Below are positions 52,629-60,991 of a stretch of DNA of 64,000 nt, piece after piece. Source of the stretch: JANLYC01 sp963815445 (lineage in GTDB: Bacteria; Actinomycetota; Actinomycetes; Propionibacteriales; Nocardioidaceae); assembly GCA_963815445.1 (NCBI GenBank), contig CAWFGV010000005.1, positions 248,001 through 312,000 of the forward strand. The letters are read 5' to 3'. The number at the start of each line of letters is the position of its first letter. Position 1 is the first letter of the stretch. The notes beneath the pieces were generated by a model. That model had not been told where the DNA came from and did not search any database. It worked only from the letters and a program-made list of their open reading frames with translations. The position numbers and the translations under genes are program-made.

Positions 52629-53951
52629 CTACGTCCGGTTTTGGCGGGGGATCACGATCTCGCGGACGAGCAAGAGGGCGGCGGCCGCGGTCGGAATCGC
52701 CAGCAGCGCGCCCACGACGCCCAGCAGGGTGCCGCCGATCAGCACCGCGATGACCGTGATCACCCCGGGCACGTTGACCGAGGAACGCATCACGCGCGGA
52801 TAGATGACGTAGTTCTCGACCTGCTGGTAGACGACGTAGAAGACGATGCACGCGATGCCGACGCCCGGCGAGGTCGCGAAGCCGATGATCGTGACGATCC
52901 CTGCGCCGATGGTGGCACCGATCAGCGGGATGAAGTCGAGGATCGCGACGACGAGCGCCAGCGCGAGGGCATACTGCCCCAGTCCGGCGAACTCGAGGAA
53001 CACGAACGACGTAACGCCCGCGGTCATCGCCACCACGAACGCTCCAGCGACGTACCCGCCCACCCGGCGCAGGATCTCGTCGCCGAGCGACGTGACCCGG
53101 CTCCGCCTCGATGCCGGGGCCAGCGAGTAGCAGGCACGCTTGATCTGGGGCAACGCCGACAGGAAGTACAGCGTCAGCACGAAGATCAAGAACGCGTTCA
53201 GCAGCGCGTTGAGCACCGCCAGCCCGACGGTGAAGACGCTTCCGAAGACCTGTTGGGCGAGCTGCGGGTCCTGCAGCTTCTCCCTGGCCTTGTCGATCAC
53301 GTCGTACTTCTTGTCCAGGTCCTTGATCGTGCTGTTCTTCTGCAGCTTGTCCAGCCAGTCCGGTGCGCTGGCGATGAGCGCGGTGATCTGGTCCCGCAGC
53401 ACCGGCACGAGGGCGACCACGAACAAGGTCAGCAGACTCAGCACACCCAGGCTGACCACCAGCACCGCCCAGCGTCGACGAAGCCCACGGTGCATGAGCA
53501 CCTCGACGAGCGGGTTGAGCCCCACCGCCAGGAATGCCGAGACCAGCACGAGCACGAGCACGGACTCGATGTGCCGGAACGCCAGGCCGAGGAACAGGGC
53601 GACCAGCAGGCCCAGCCCCCCGAAGAAGCCGATGTAGAAGGGTGAGTGCTTCGACACCGGCGGGCCAGGTACACCGAACGGGTTCTCATCGCCGGGCTCA
53701 GGCTCGTCATCAGGGTGGATCAACAGTTCCGACGGCACCGCCTGGGAGTCCAGGTGGGCGGCCCGGCCGGTCTTGGCCCCGGCACCATCGGCGCCGTCAC
53801 AGGAGGCCGCCTCGTCAGCCTCGTCCCGGGCCTCGACGGCTTCGTCCCGGGCACCTTCAGCGGCGTCACGCGCCTCGATGGCCTCGTCCCGTGCGCCCTC
53901 GGCCTGGTCGGCTGCTCGACGGGCCGCGGCGTCCTCGTCGCGGTCTGACAT
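52629..53951 (-). CDS. AI-2E family transporter
   Basis: The ATG at 53951 (AAGGTG upstream) gives 440 residues. Residues about 10-50 are an unusual charged repeat (AEGARDEAIEARDA-type steps), followed by a disordered linker. The membrane core has eight or so helices with the family order: FYIGFFGGLGLLVALFLGLAF, AVLVVSLGVLSLL, a long cytoplasmic/periplasmic helical stretch (DKLQKNSTIKDLDKKYDVID), DFIPLIGATIGAGIVT and the C-terminal VENYVIYPRVM-SS and GTLLGVVGALLAIP blocks. The family exports small molecules or acts as a sodium/proton antiporter; autoinducer transport is not established for actinobacteria. Convergent with the hydrolase gene across repeat copy B. Confidence 0.9.
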   Translation of the reverse strand: MSDRDEDAAARRAADQAEGARDEAIEARDAAEGARDEAVEARDEADEAASCDGADGAGAKTGRAAHLDSQAVPSELLIHPDDEPEPGDENPFGVPGPPVSKHSPFYIGFFGGLGLLVALFLGLAFRHIESVLVLVLVSAFLAVGLNPLVEVLMHRGLRRRWAVLVVSLGVLSLLTLFVVALVPVLRDQITALIASAPDWLDKLQKNSTIKDLDKKYDVIDKAREKLQDPQLAQQVFGSVFTVGLAVLNALLNAFLIFVLTLYFLSALPQIKRACYSLAPASRRSRVTSLGDEILRRVGGYVAGAFVVAMTAGVTSFVFLEFAGLGQYALALALVVAILDFIPLIGATIGAGIVTIIGFATSPGVGIACIVFYVVYQQVENYVIYPRVMRSSVNVPGVITVIAVLIGGTLLGVVGALLAIPTAAAALLLVREIVIPRQNRT

Positions 53952-54026
53952 GACCCACACCTTGTCACACGATCGACCCGTTGGCCTCTCCAGCGGAGCG
54001 CGACACACGGGGCCCGCACGGGGCCG

Positions 54027-54491
54027 TCAGGGTACTTGGCTCGCGGGAAACCCTCCGGTCGCGATCGGCCCCCACCGCTCGATCGTGATGCGGATGAGGC
54101 ACTTGTTCTGTCGAGTCATCGCGGCGCGGTACTCGTCCCAGTCCGGGTGCTCGCCCGACAACGACCGGAAGTACTCCACCAACGGCTCGAGCGCAGCAGG
54201 AAGGTCGAGCACCTCACCCGTGCCGTCGAGGTGCACATAGGGGCCGTCCCACGTGTCCGACAGCATGCAGACAGACACGCGTGGGTCGTGCCGGACGTTC
54301 ATGGCCTTGGCGCGTTCAGGGTAGGTCGAGACGACCAGCCGACCCTGTGCGTCGACCCCGCACGCGACCGGAGAGGACTGCGGTCGACCATCGCGACGAG
54401 TGGTCATGATGACGGCGCGGCTGCGAGCGCGCAGGAACTCGGTCAGGGCGTCCCGGTCCGGGCGTGTGGCAGTCGCGATCGAGGGGGTCAT
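54027..54491 (-). CDS. PPOX-class F420- or FMN-dependent protein
   Basis: A 154-residue split-barrel protein. RAVIMTTRRDGRPQSSPVACGVDAQGRLVVSTYPERAKAMNVRHDPRVSVCML is the cofactor-binding pattern of the pyridoxamine-phosphate-oxidase-like superfamily in actinobacteria. The later EYFRSLSGEHPDWDEYRAAM and QNKCLIRITIERWGP fit the F420-binding branch. The probable role is reduction or detoxification with F420H2; the substrate is unknown. The ATG has a TACGGT-N7 leaderless-type -10 box. It is co-directional with the AI-2E gene. Confidence 0.88.
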   Translation of the reverse strand: MTPSIATATRPDRDALTEFLRARSRAVIMTTRRDGRPQSSPVACGVDAQGRLVVSTYPERAKAMNVRHDPRVSVCMLSDTWDGPYVHLDGTGEVLDLPAALEPLVEYFRSLSGEHPDWDEYRAAMTRQNKCLIRITIERWGPIATGGFPASQVP

Positions 54492-54498
54492 GTTCTAG

Positions 54499-54504
54499 AC
54501 CGTA
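54499..54504 (-). promoter_or_regulatory. Leaderless-type -10 box of the PPOX-class gene
   Basis: On the minus strand TACGGT is followed by seven bases and the ATG at 54491. Confidence 0.4.
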
Positions 54505-54555
54505 TGACGACCCAGCCCGGCGCGCAGCCGACAACGACGTGGCTCGGTGACGTGA

Positions 54556-56298
54556 CTAGCTGGCCTTGGTCTGCGGATTCGACCTGTTCTCGCCGTTGCC
54601 GCCGTCTCCACCCCTGTCACCTGTGCTGTCAGCCGGAGTGGACGCAGACGTGGAAGCAGACATCGTCGAGGACGCAGACGCAGACGCGGACCCGGCGTCG
54701 CCGGCGCGACCTCTGGCCTTGCTGTCCGGTGTCTGGGGGGCAACCTCCGCGGCAATTCGCGCGGCCACCGCGGAGCGGCCGCGTGTCGTACGGGCCTGTG
54801 GCGTCTCCGGTCGAGTCGAGGGGGATGTCGTCTCCGACGAGGACGAGCCGGCAGGGGATTCGGCGCGGGTCCCTTCCGGCCGGGTCGAGGGAGGCGCGAT
54901 CCCGCCGGAACGCTCGGCGCGGTCGCTCGGTCCGGCGACTCCCGGCTTCGCCGCGGCCGAGCCGCTCGAGCGTTGCGCGTCGGGCCTCGCCGGGCTCGGG
55001 CCTTTGGCGTCCGGTCGCACTGCGGTCGACGCCGTGTTCGGCGAACTCGTCGCCGGGTTCTTCGGCGCCGTCCCTTGCCGGTCGGGCGAGGCCGCAGGGG
55101 TGGCCGGCTCGACGCCCGGCTCGCCGGTGAAGCTGGCCACGACGTCGCGTAGCTGCGCGAGCTGGGCCACGATGCCGTCGCGCTGGCGCCTCAGCTGGGT
55201 CACCTCGTCGAGGGCCGCGGCGCTCTGGCGCTCAGCGTCGGCCCGCGCGTTCGCGACGATCCGCTCGCCGGACCGTCGGGCGGTGACGGTGAGCTGCTCG
55301 GCCTCGCGGCGCGAACGGGTCAAGGTGCGCTCGCTCTCGGCCAACGCCTGCTCGCGGTGCTTCGTGGCCGCCTCCATCGCCTCGCGGGCGCGTTCCTCCG
55401 CGGCGGTCGCCCGGGCCTCGGCCTCCTCGATGATGCGGCTGGTCTCGGCCATCGCGGTCGCGTGGCGTTCGGTCGCCTCCTTCGCGAGGCGCTCCTTCTC
55501 GACCGCCAACGTGCGGCGGGCCTCCATCACCTCACGGTCGGCTCCCGCCCGGGCCTGTTCGGCGTCACGCGCGGCAGCCGTCCGGAGTGCGTTGGACTCC
55601 TGCTGTGAGCCGAGACGGATCTGGTCGGCCTCGCGACGGGCCGAGGCGAGAAGGTCGTCGGCCTGCGCCTTGACGAGGGCACGCTCGCGGTCGCTCTCGA
55701 AGAGGGTCGTCGCCATCCGCTCGTCGATCTCTTCAAGCCCGACCGTGCGGATGTCATCGGCTTCCTTCTGCGCAGCGGTCCGCAGCGCCTCGGCCTCACG
55801 CAGGCTGAGCTTGCGGGACTGCTCCGCGGCCTTCTGCGCGTCGGCACGGACCTGGGCAGCCTGTTCCTCCGCCAGCCGCAGCATCGTGGCGGCGTGGGCT
55901 CCGAGACCGGAGTACGTCGGCGCCTCCTGCTCGGCGGTGAGCTGGGCGAGCTCCTCGACCCGCGCGGCGAGCCGGGCGTTCTCCTCGCGCAGCAGCATGA
56001 GAGCAGCGCTGGTTTCCACCTGGCCGACCTGAAGACGGGCAAAGAACTCATCGACCGCGTCCTTGTCGTACCCACCGCGGCGTACGACGGGAAAGTGTGG
56101 CGCCTGGGCCGGCTGGGTGGGGAACGTGCTGCGGGACAGCGCCGCAGTGGTCTGTTGCGGGGTCCCGTGACCGCTCGTCACGACCGGGATCACCTCGGTG
56201 GGATCGTTCGAATCAGCTGGCTGGGAAGTCGTCCGCTCTTCTTCCGCGTGGTCGAAGATGGACAGTCCGCGCTGTGCGTTGCCGGGCTGGTCGGTCAT
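54556..56298 (-). CDS. DivIVA-domain coiled-coil protein (Scy/FilP-like)
   Basis: A 580-residue protein. Residues 1-65 are acidic and disordered. A short DivIVA-like motif follows (FPVVRRGGYDKDAVDEFFARLQVGQVE), then a long Ala/Glu/Arg coiled coil from about 95 to 400 with near-regular heptads (EEARATAAEERAREAMEAA-type). The last 170 residues are Pro/Ser/Ala-rich and disordered. In Streptomyces, Scy and FilP lie beside the epimerase, thiolase and meaB genes and organise polar growth; the same neighbours are found here. At 580 residues it is between FilP and Scy in size. A cytoskeletal or polarity role is inferred. The gene is 66 bases downstream of ccr. Confidence 0.8.
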   Translation of the reverse strand: MTDQPGNAQRGLSIFDHAEEERTTSQPADSNDPTEVIPVVTSGHGTPQQTTAALSRSTFPTQPAQAPHFPVVRRGGYDKDAVDEFFARLQVGQVETSAALMLLREENARLAARVEELAQLTAEQEAPTYSGLGAHAATMLRLAEEQAAQVRADAQKAAEQSRKLSLREAEALRTAAQKEADDIRTVGLEEIDERMATTLFESDRERALVKAQADDLLASARREADQIRLGSQQESNALRTAAARDAEQARAGADREVMEARRTLAVEKERLAKEATERHATAMAETSRIIEEAEARATAAEERAREAMEAATKHREQALAESERTLTRSRREAEQLTVTARRSGERIVANARADAERQSAAALDEVTQLRRQRDGIVAQLAQLRDVVASFTGEPGVEPATPAASPDRQGTAPKNPATSSPNTASTAVRPDAKGPSPARPDAQRSSGSAAAKPGVAGPSDRAERSGGIAPPSTRPEGTRAESPAGSSSSETTSPSTRPETPQARTTRGRSAVAARIAAEVAPQTPDSKARGRAGDAGSASASASSTMSASTSASTPADSTGDRGGDGGNGENRSNPQTKAS

Positions 56299-56364
56299 GG
56301 TCTGTCAGGTCCCTCGTTCCTGTCGGGAGGCTCCAGGTCAGACGACCCAGGATCCTCGGCCTTG

Positions 56365-57720
56365 TCATGCGCCACGGAACCGGTTGATGGCGTCCAGGTG
56401 CTTGTCGCGCAGCTCGTGGTCCCGCACCCCGAGCCCCTCCTCGGGTGCTAAGCAGAGTACCCCGACCTTGCCCTGATGTTGGTTCCGGTGAACCTCGAAA
56501 GTGGCCTGCCCCGTCTCACTGAGTGGATAGGTCTCGCTCAGGGTGGGATGGACCAGCCCTTTGGCGATGAGCCGGTTCGCCTCCCAGGCCTCCCGGTAGT
56601 TCGCGAAGTGAGAACCGATGATCCGTTTGAGGCTCATCCAGAGGTACCGGTTGTCGTACTCATGCAGGAATCCGGAGGTCGACGCGCACGTCACGATCGT
56701 GCCACCCCGTCGGGTCACGAACACCGAGGCGCCGAAGGTCTCACGGCCGGGGTGCTCGAAGACGACGTCTGGATCGTCGCCGCCGGTGAGCTCGCGGATC
56801 CGGGCGCCGAAGCGTCGCCACTCGGTCGGGTCCTGGGTCGATGAGTCCTTCCAGAACCGGTAGTCCTCGGCCCGGCGGTCGATGATGAGCTCGGCTCCCA
56901 TGGCTCGGCAGAGCGCCGCCTTGTCATCTGATGACACGACGCACACGGGCGTTGCCCCGCCGTTGAGCGCGAACTGGGTCGCATAGGAGCCGAGGCCACC
57001 GGAGGCACCCCAGATCAGGACCGTGTCGCCCTGCTTCATGTCAGCCCCGTTGCGCGAGACCAACTGCCGGTAGGCCGTGGAGTTGACCAGGCCAGGCGTG
57101 GCTGCCTCCTCCCAGGTCAGGTGCCGTGGTTTCGGCATCAGCTGGTTGGACTTGACCAGCGCCAGCTGGGCCAGGCCGCCGAAGTTCGTCTCGAATCCCC
57201 AGATGCGTTGCTCCGGGTCGAGCATCGTGTCGTTGTGCCCGTCGGAGCTCTCCAGCTCCACGGACAGGCAGTGCGCCACCACCTCGTCGCCGGGTGACCA
57301 CGAGTGGACGCCCGGGCCTGTCCGAAGGACCACGCCGGCGAGGTCGGAGCCCACCACGTGGTACGGCTGGTCATGCTGCTTCGACAACGGGGACATCCGG
57401 CCGTACCGCTCGAGGAACGAGAACGTGGAGACCGGTTCGAAGATCGAGGTCCAGACGGTGTTGTAGTTGATCGCGGAGGCCATGACGGCGACCAGTGCCT
57501 CACCGGGGCCGAGCTCAGGCGTGGCGACCTCGTCGAGGTGCAGGCTCTTGCGGGGGTCCTTGTCGGGTGACTCGAGTCCGGCGAACATCTCGGCCTCGCT
57601 CTTGCGGACGGTGATGCCCTGGTACGACGTCGGGACCGGCAGGGCGGCGAAGGCGCCTGGTGCGGTGTCACCGGCCAGGATCGCGGCGCGGATGTTCTCG
57701 AGCTCGGGGGAGTCGGCCAT
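56365..57720 (-). CDS. ccr: Crotonyl-CoA carboxylase/reductase
   Basis: From the ATG at 57720 (GAGGA upstream) the protein has 451 residues; a start 30 bases earlier is in frame. It is an MDR-type enoyl-CoA reductase with the carboxylase features: the Asn in AINYNTVWTS, the Phe-Glu pair in GFETNFGGLAQ, and the His in IGSHFANYREAW, which together hold CO2. NADPH binding is in VLIWGASGGLGSYATQFAL. It converts crotonyl-CoA, CO2 and NADPH to (2S)-ethylmalonyl-CoA, the defining step of the ethylmalonyl-CoA pathway and a source of ethylmalonyl-CoA for polyketides. A family 2 repeat lies between it and mce. Confidence 0.97.
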   Translation of the reverse strand: MADSPELENIRAAILAGDTAPGAFAALPVPTSYQGITVRKSEAEMFAGLESPDKDPRKSLHLDEVATPELGPGEALVAVMASAINYNTVWTSIFEPVSTFSFLERYGRMSPLSKQHDQPYHVVGSDLAGVVLRTGPGVHSWSPGDEVVAHCLSVELESSDGHNDTMLDPEQRIWGFETNFGGLAQLALVKSNQLMPKPRHLTWEEAATPGLVNSTAYRQLVSRNGADMKQGDTVLIWGASGGLGSYATQFALNGGATPVCVVSSDDKAALCRAMGAELIIDRRAEDYRFWKDSSTQDPTEWRRFGARIRELTGGDDPDVVFEHPGRETFGASVFVTRRGGTIVTCASTSGFLHEYDNRYLWMSLKRIIGSHFANYREAWEANRLIAKGLVHPTLSETYPLSETGQATFEVHRNQHQGKVGVLCLAPEEGLGVRDHELRDKHLDAINRFRGA

Positions 57721-57853
57721 GGCGAGTCCTCGGTGTCCTTCGCTGCTCATCGTCGGGCCGGTCGCCCCTGCAGCGGGCCGACCGGGATGTTCGGACCCTA
57801 GCGATTCAGGTTACCGAGCGGCTATTTCTGTGACTTAGTTCTCCCCTACCTTC

Positions 57854-57925
57854 GACCGGACACCCGCCGTCCACCGTTTTCGACCCGGATCCGGGTCGAA
57901 ACGGTGGACCGGAGGTGTCCGGTCA
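57854..57925. repeat. Repeat family 2 (72 bp), copy 2, at the mce stop
   Basis: GACCGGACACCCG and CCACCGTTTTCGACCCG on the left pair with CGGGTCGAAACGGTGG and AGGTGTCCGGTC on the right around a GATC centre, so nearly the whole 72 bp folds into one stem. The TGA stop of mce (minus strand) is the last three bases, exactly as for nucS in copy 1. A terminator role between mce and ccr is likely. Confidence 0.85.
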
Positions 57926-58360
57926 GGCGGGTCTCGGCTCGACCAGCTCGACGAGCACGCCCCCGGCGTCCTTGGGATGGATGAAGTTGATCCGGCTGCC
58001 CGCAGTGCCGCGCCGAGGCTGCTCGAACAGCAGCCGCATGCCGCGGGCGCGGGCGGCGACCATCGCTTCGTCGATGCTGGAGACGCGGTAGGCAAGCTGC
58101 TGGATCCCCGGGCCGGAGCGGTCCAGGAACGCACCGATAGGGGACTCCGGCCGGATCGGCGCCAGCAGCTGGAGACAGACGTCGGAATCGCCGACGGCGA
58201 GCATCGCCTCTCGGACACCCTGCTCTTCGTTGACCTCCTCGTGCACGGGCGAGAAGCCGAAGGCGTCACGGTAGAACGCGACCGCCTCGTCGAGGTCGTA
58301 CACGGCAATCCCGACATGGTCGATGGCGGTGACGGGAAGCGGAGGGAGATCGGCGGTCAT
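57923..58360 (-). CDS. mce: Methylmalonyl-CoA / ethylmalonyl-CoA epimerase
   Basis: From the ATG at 58360 the product has 145 residues, the usual family length; the frame is open 28 codons further upstream without homology. The VOC fold starts AIDHVGIAVYDLDEAVAFY with the first metal His. SDVCLQLLAPI and RRGTAGSRINFIHPKDAGGVLVELVEP contain the other ligands (His and Glu). It interconverts the 2R and 2S forms of methylmalonyl-CoA and ethylmalonyl-CoA so that Ccr and the mutases can work together. It lies next to ccr and is divergent from the thiolase gene. Confidence 0.95.
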   Translation of the reverse strand: MTADLPPLPVTAIDHVGIAVYDLDEAVAFYRDAFGFSPVHEEVNEEQGVREAMLAVGDSDVCLQLLAPIRPESPIGAFLDRSGPGIQQLAYRVSSIDEAMVAARARGMRLLFEQPRRGTAGSRINFIHPKDAGGVLVELVEPRPA

Positions 58361-58497
58361 GGGTCCATCGTCGCGGTACGTCGGAACGACGCTCCAGCGG
58401 GTGTGACCTGTTCGACACGGGGCGAGACGGCGCTGGCGTTCCACTGGCCCGACCTGCTGGGTAGTGTTCGGATGAGGATCACACCGGAGGAGGACTG

Positions 58498-59685
58498 ATG
58501 GCCGGCACTGTCATTGTCGCGGGTGCTCGTACGCCGATCGGACGGCTGCTGGGCGGGCTGAAGGACCAGGCTGCGACCGACCTCGGTGGCGTCGCCATCA
58601 AGGGCGCGCTCGAGAAGGCCGGCGTCACCGCCGACCAGGTCGACTACGTGATCATGGGTCAGGTCCTGCAGGCCGGCGCCGGTCAGATCCCGGCCCGCCA
58701 GGCGGCCGTCAAGGCCGGAATCAGCATGACGGTGCCTGCCCTCACGATCAACAAGGTCTGCCTGTCGGGGATCAACGCGATCGCCCTCGCCGACCAGCTC
58801 ATCCGGGCCGGGGAGTGCGAGGTCGTCGTGGCCGGCGGCATGGAGTCGATGACCAACGCCCCGCACCTGATGACGAAGTCTCGCGAGGGCTACAAGTACG
58901 GCGACGTCACCGTCCGCGACCACATGGCCTACGACGGCCTCTGGGACGTCTTCACCGACCAGGCGATGGGCGGCCTCACCGAGACCCGCAACAGTGAGGT
59001 CGAGTCACTGACCCGCGAGGAGCAGGACGCGTTCTCGGCGCGATCGCACCAGCGCGCGGCCGAAGCGTGGAAGAACGGACTGTTCGCCGACGAGGTGGTT
59101 CCCGTCGAGGTCCCGCAGCGCCGCGGTGACCCGCTCGTGGTGACCGAGGACGAGGGCATCCGCGGCGACACGACGACCGAGTCGCTCGGCAAGCTCCGCC
59201 CCGCGTTCGACAGGAACGGCACCATCACGGCCGGGTCCGCCTCGCAGATCTCCGACGGCGCTTGCGCCGTGATCGTGATGAGCAAGGCCAAAGCCGAACA
59301 GCTCGGGCTCACCTGGCTCGCCGAGATCGGTGCCTCGGGCCAGGTGGCCGGGCCTGACTCGTCGCTGCAGAGCCAGCCTGCCAACGCGATCAGGAAGGCC
59401 TGTGAGAAGGACGGCATCGATGCCTCGACCTTGGACCTCGTCGAGCTCAACGAGGCCTTCGCGGCGGTCGGCATCGCCAGTGCCCGCGAGCTCGGCATCG
59501 GCGAGGACAAGGTCAACGTCAACGGGGGCGCGATCGCGCTCGGCCACCCGATCGGCATGTCCGGTGCTCGGATCGTCCTGCACCTTGCCCTGGAGCTGAA
59601 GCGTCGCGGTGGTGGTGTCGGGGCGGCCGCCCTGTGCGGTGGCGGCGGGCAGGGTGACGCCTTGATCATCCGCGTCCCCGCGTGA
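58498..59685 (+). CDS. Acetyl-CoA C-acetyltransferase (acetoacetyl-CoA thiolase)
   Basis: A 395-residue thiolase. The nucleophile Cys is in TINKVCLSGINAIALAD near residue 89, the active-site His is in NGGAIALGHPIGMSG, and the second Cys is in ALCGGGGQGDA. GGAGGAGG gives a strong ribosome binding site before the ATG. It condenses two acetyl-CoA to acetoacetyl-CoA, the entry reaction of the ethylmalonyl-CoA pathway. Its stop overlaps the GTG start of meaB by four bases, so the two are translated together. Confidence 0.95.
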   Translation: MAGTVIVAGARTPIGRLLGGLKDQAATDLGGVAIKGALEKAGVTADQVDYVIMGQVLQAGAGQIPARQAAVKAGISMTVPALTINKVCLSGINAIALADQLIRAGECEVVVAGGMESMTNAPHLMTKSREGYKYGDVTVRDHMAYDGLWDVFTDQAMGGLTETRNSEVESLTREEQDAFSARSHQRAAEAWKNGLFADEVVPVEVPQRRGDPLVVTEDEGIRGDTTTESLGKLRPAFDRNGTITAGSASQISDGACAVIVMSKAKAEQLGLTWLAEIGASGQVAGPDSSLQSQPANAIRKACEKDGIDASTLDLVELNEAFAAVGIASARELGIGEDKVNVNGGAIALGHPIGMSGARIVLHLALELKRRGGGVGAAALCGGGGQGDALIIRVPA

Positions 59686-60698
59686 CGGCTGACGATCTCG
59701 CTCCTGCCCCGAGCGCGCCCCGCCCGCCGGTGGGACGGCGGTCCTCGCGCGGCCAGCTCAGCGTCCCAGCGCTCGTCGAGCGCGCTCAAGGTGGTGACCC
59801 GCGGGCCGTGGCCCGGCTCATCTCGCTCGTCGAGGACGCGTCGCCGCTGCTACGCGAGGTGGCAGCGCTGCTCGCGCCGCATACCGGCCGCGCGCAGATC
59901 ATCGGCGTGACGGGGTCTCCCGGGGTCGGCAAGTCGACGTCGACGTCCGCCCTCGTGACAGCGCTACGGCAGACGAACAGACGGGTAGGCGTCCTGGCGG
60001 TCGACCCCTCCTCACCGTTCTCGGGGGGAGCCCTTCTCGGTGACCGGGTGCGCATGCAGGAGCATGCGACCGACCCGGACGTGTACATCCGTTCGATGGC
60101 CAGCCGCGGTCACCTCGGTGGACTCGCCTGGGCCACGCCGCAGGCGCTGCGCGTGCTCGACGCGGCCGGTTGCGACGTCGTGGTGGTCGAGACGGTAGGC
60201 GTCGGTCAGTCCGAGGTCGATGTGGCGGGGCTGGCGGACACCACCCTCGTGCTGCTGGCGCCCGGGATGGGCGACGGCATCCAGGCGGCCAAGGCCGGCA
60301 TCCTCGAGGTCGGCGACGTGTTCGTCGTCAACAAGGCCGACCGCGAGGGCGCCGACCTCGTGGTCCGCGATCTGCGGTCGGTGCTCAACCTGGGTGCGGC
60401 CCCGGAAGCCTGGCGCCCTCCGATCGTCAAGACCGTGGCCCAGACCGGGCAGGGCATGGACGACGTGATGGAGGCGATCGAGAGGCATCGGGCCCACCTC
60501 GAGGGGTCGGGCGAGCTGACGACCCGGCGAGAACGGCGGGCGCGGCACGAGATCGAAGCGATCGCGGTCACGTCCTTGCGGGAGCGCTTCGGAGACCTCG
60601 GCGGACGTTCGGACCTCCGGTCGTTGGGGTCGGAGGTCGTCGCGGGCCGGCTCGACCCGTACAGCGCTGCCGACCGCCTCATCGCCGCCCTTGCCTAG
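59682..60698 (+). CDS. meaB: G-protein chaperone of cobalamin mutases (MeaB)
   Basis: A 338-residue SIMIBI-class GTPase. The P-loop is GVTGSPGVGKST near residues 77-86, the switch regions are LAVDPSSPFSGGALLGDRVRM and VVETVGVGQSEVDV, and the G4 motif is VVNKADREGADLV. It loads adenosylcobalamin onto the acyl-CoA mutase and protects it from inactivation. The ethylmalonyl-CoA mutase at 44086 is the obvious client in this window; a methylmalonyl-CoA mutase elsewhere could be another. It is followed by repeat family 1 copy C. Confidence 0.95.
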   Translation: MTADDLAPAPSAPRPPVGRRSSRGQLSVPALVERAQGGDPRAVARLISLVEDASPLLREVAALLAPHTGRAQIIGVTGSPGVGKSTSTSALVTALRQTNRRVGVLAVDPSSPFSGGALLGDRVRMQEHATDPDVYIRSMASRGHLGGLAWATPQALRVLDAAGCDVVVVETVGVGQSEVDVAGLADTTLVLLAPGMGDGIQAAKAGILEVGDVFVVNKADREGADLVVRDLRSVLNLGAAPEAWRPPIVKTVAQTGQGMDDVMEAIERHRAHLEGSGELTTRRERRARHEIEAIAVTSLRERFGDLGGRSDLRSLGSEVVAGRLDPYSAADRLIAALA

Positions 60699-60727
60699 CC
60701 GCTCCTTGCCTTCCACGTGGCCGCCCG

Positions 60728-60773
60728 CGTTTGCCTTGTTCACAAGCCAGCTGGCTTGTGAACAAGGCAAACG
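60728..60773. repeat. Palindromic repeat family 1, copy C
   Basis: A perfect 46-bp inverted repeat: CGTTTGCCTTGTTCACAAGC, then CAGCTG at the centre, then the exact complement. It follows meaB and precedes a co-directional ABC transporter operon, so a one-sided terminator role is possible here. Its arm matches copy A over more than 20 bases. Confidence 0.85.
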
Positions 60774-60882
60774 GGGCTCGGGAACAGGGCAGCTGCCTCG
60801 CTCACTTGGCGTCAGGTCGGCCGTCGGTCGACGGGCCGATCCCGAGCCGCGCGTGTGCCAGCGACAGGTGGTTCACCGGCCC

Positions 60883-60909
60883 GGCCACAAGGGTCACAAG
60901 GGTCACAAG
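60883..60909 (+). repeat. Three tandem 9-bp repeats upstream of the ABC transporter
   Basis: GGCCACAAG, GGTCACAAG and GGTCACAAG follow each other without gap, about 80 bases before the first ABC gene. The spacing (nearly one helical turn) and position suit an operator, but no regulator is known to bind such a site. Confidence 0.5.
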
Positions 60910-60991
60910 CGGCTAACGACCTGGCATTCCCTCTTGCGGTGCCCCCGCCACTGGCGATTGGCTCCCCCCGGGACCATCGACAGGGGGAGTG

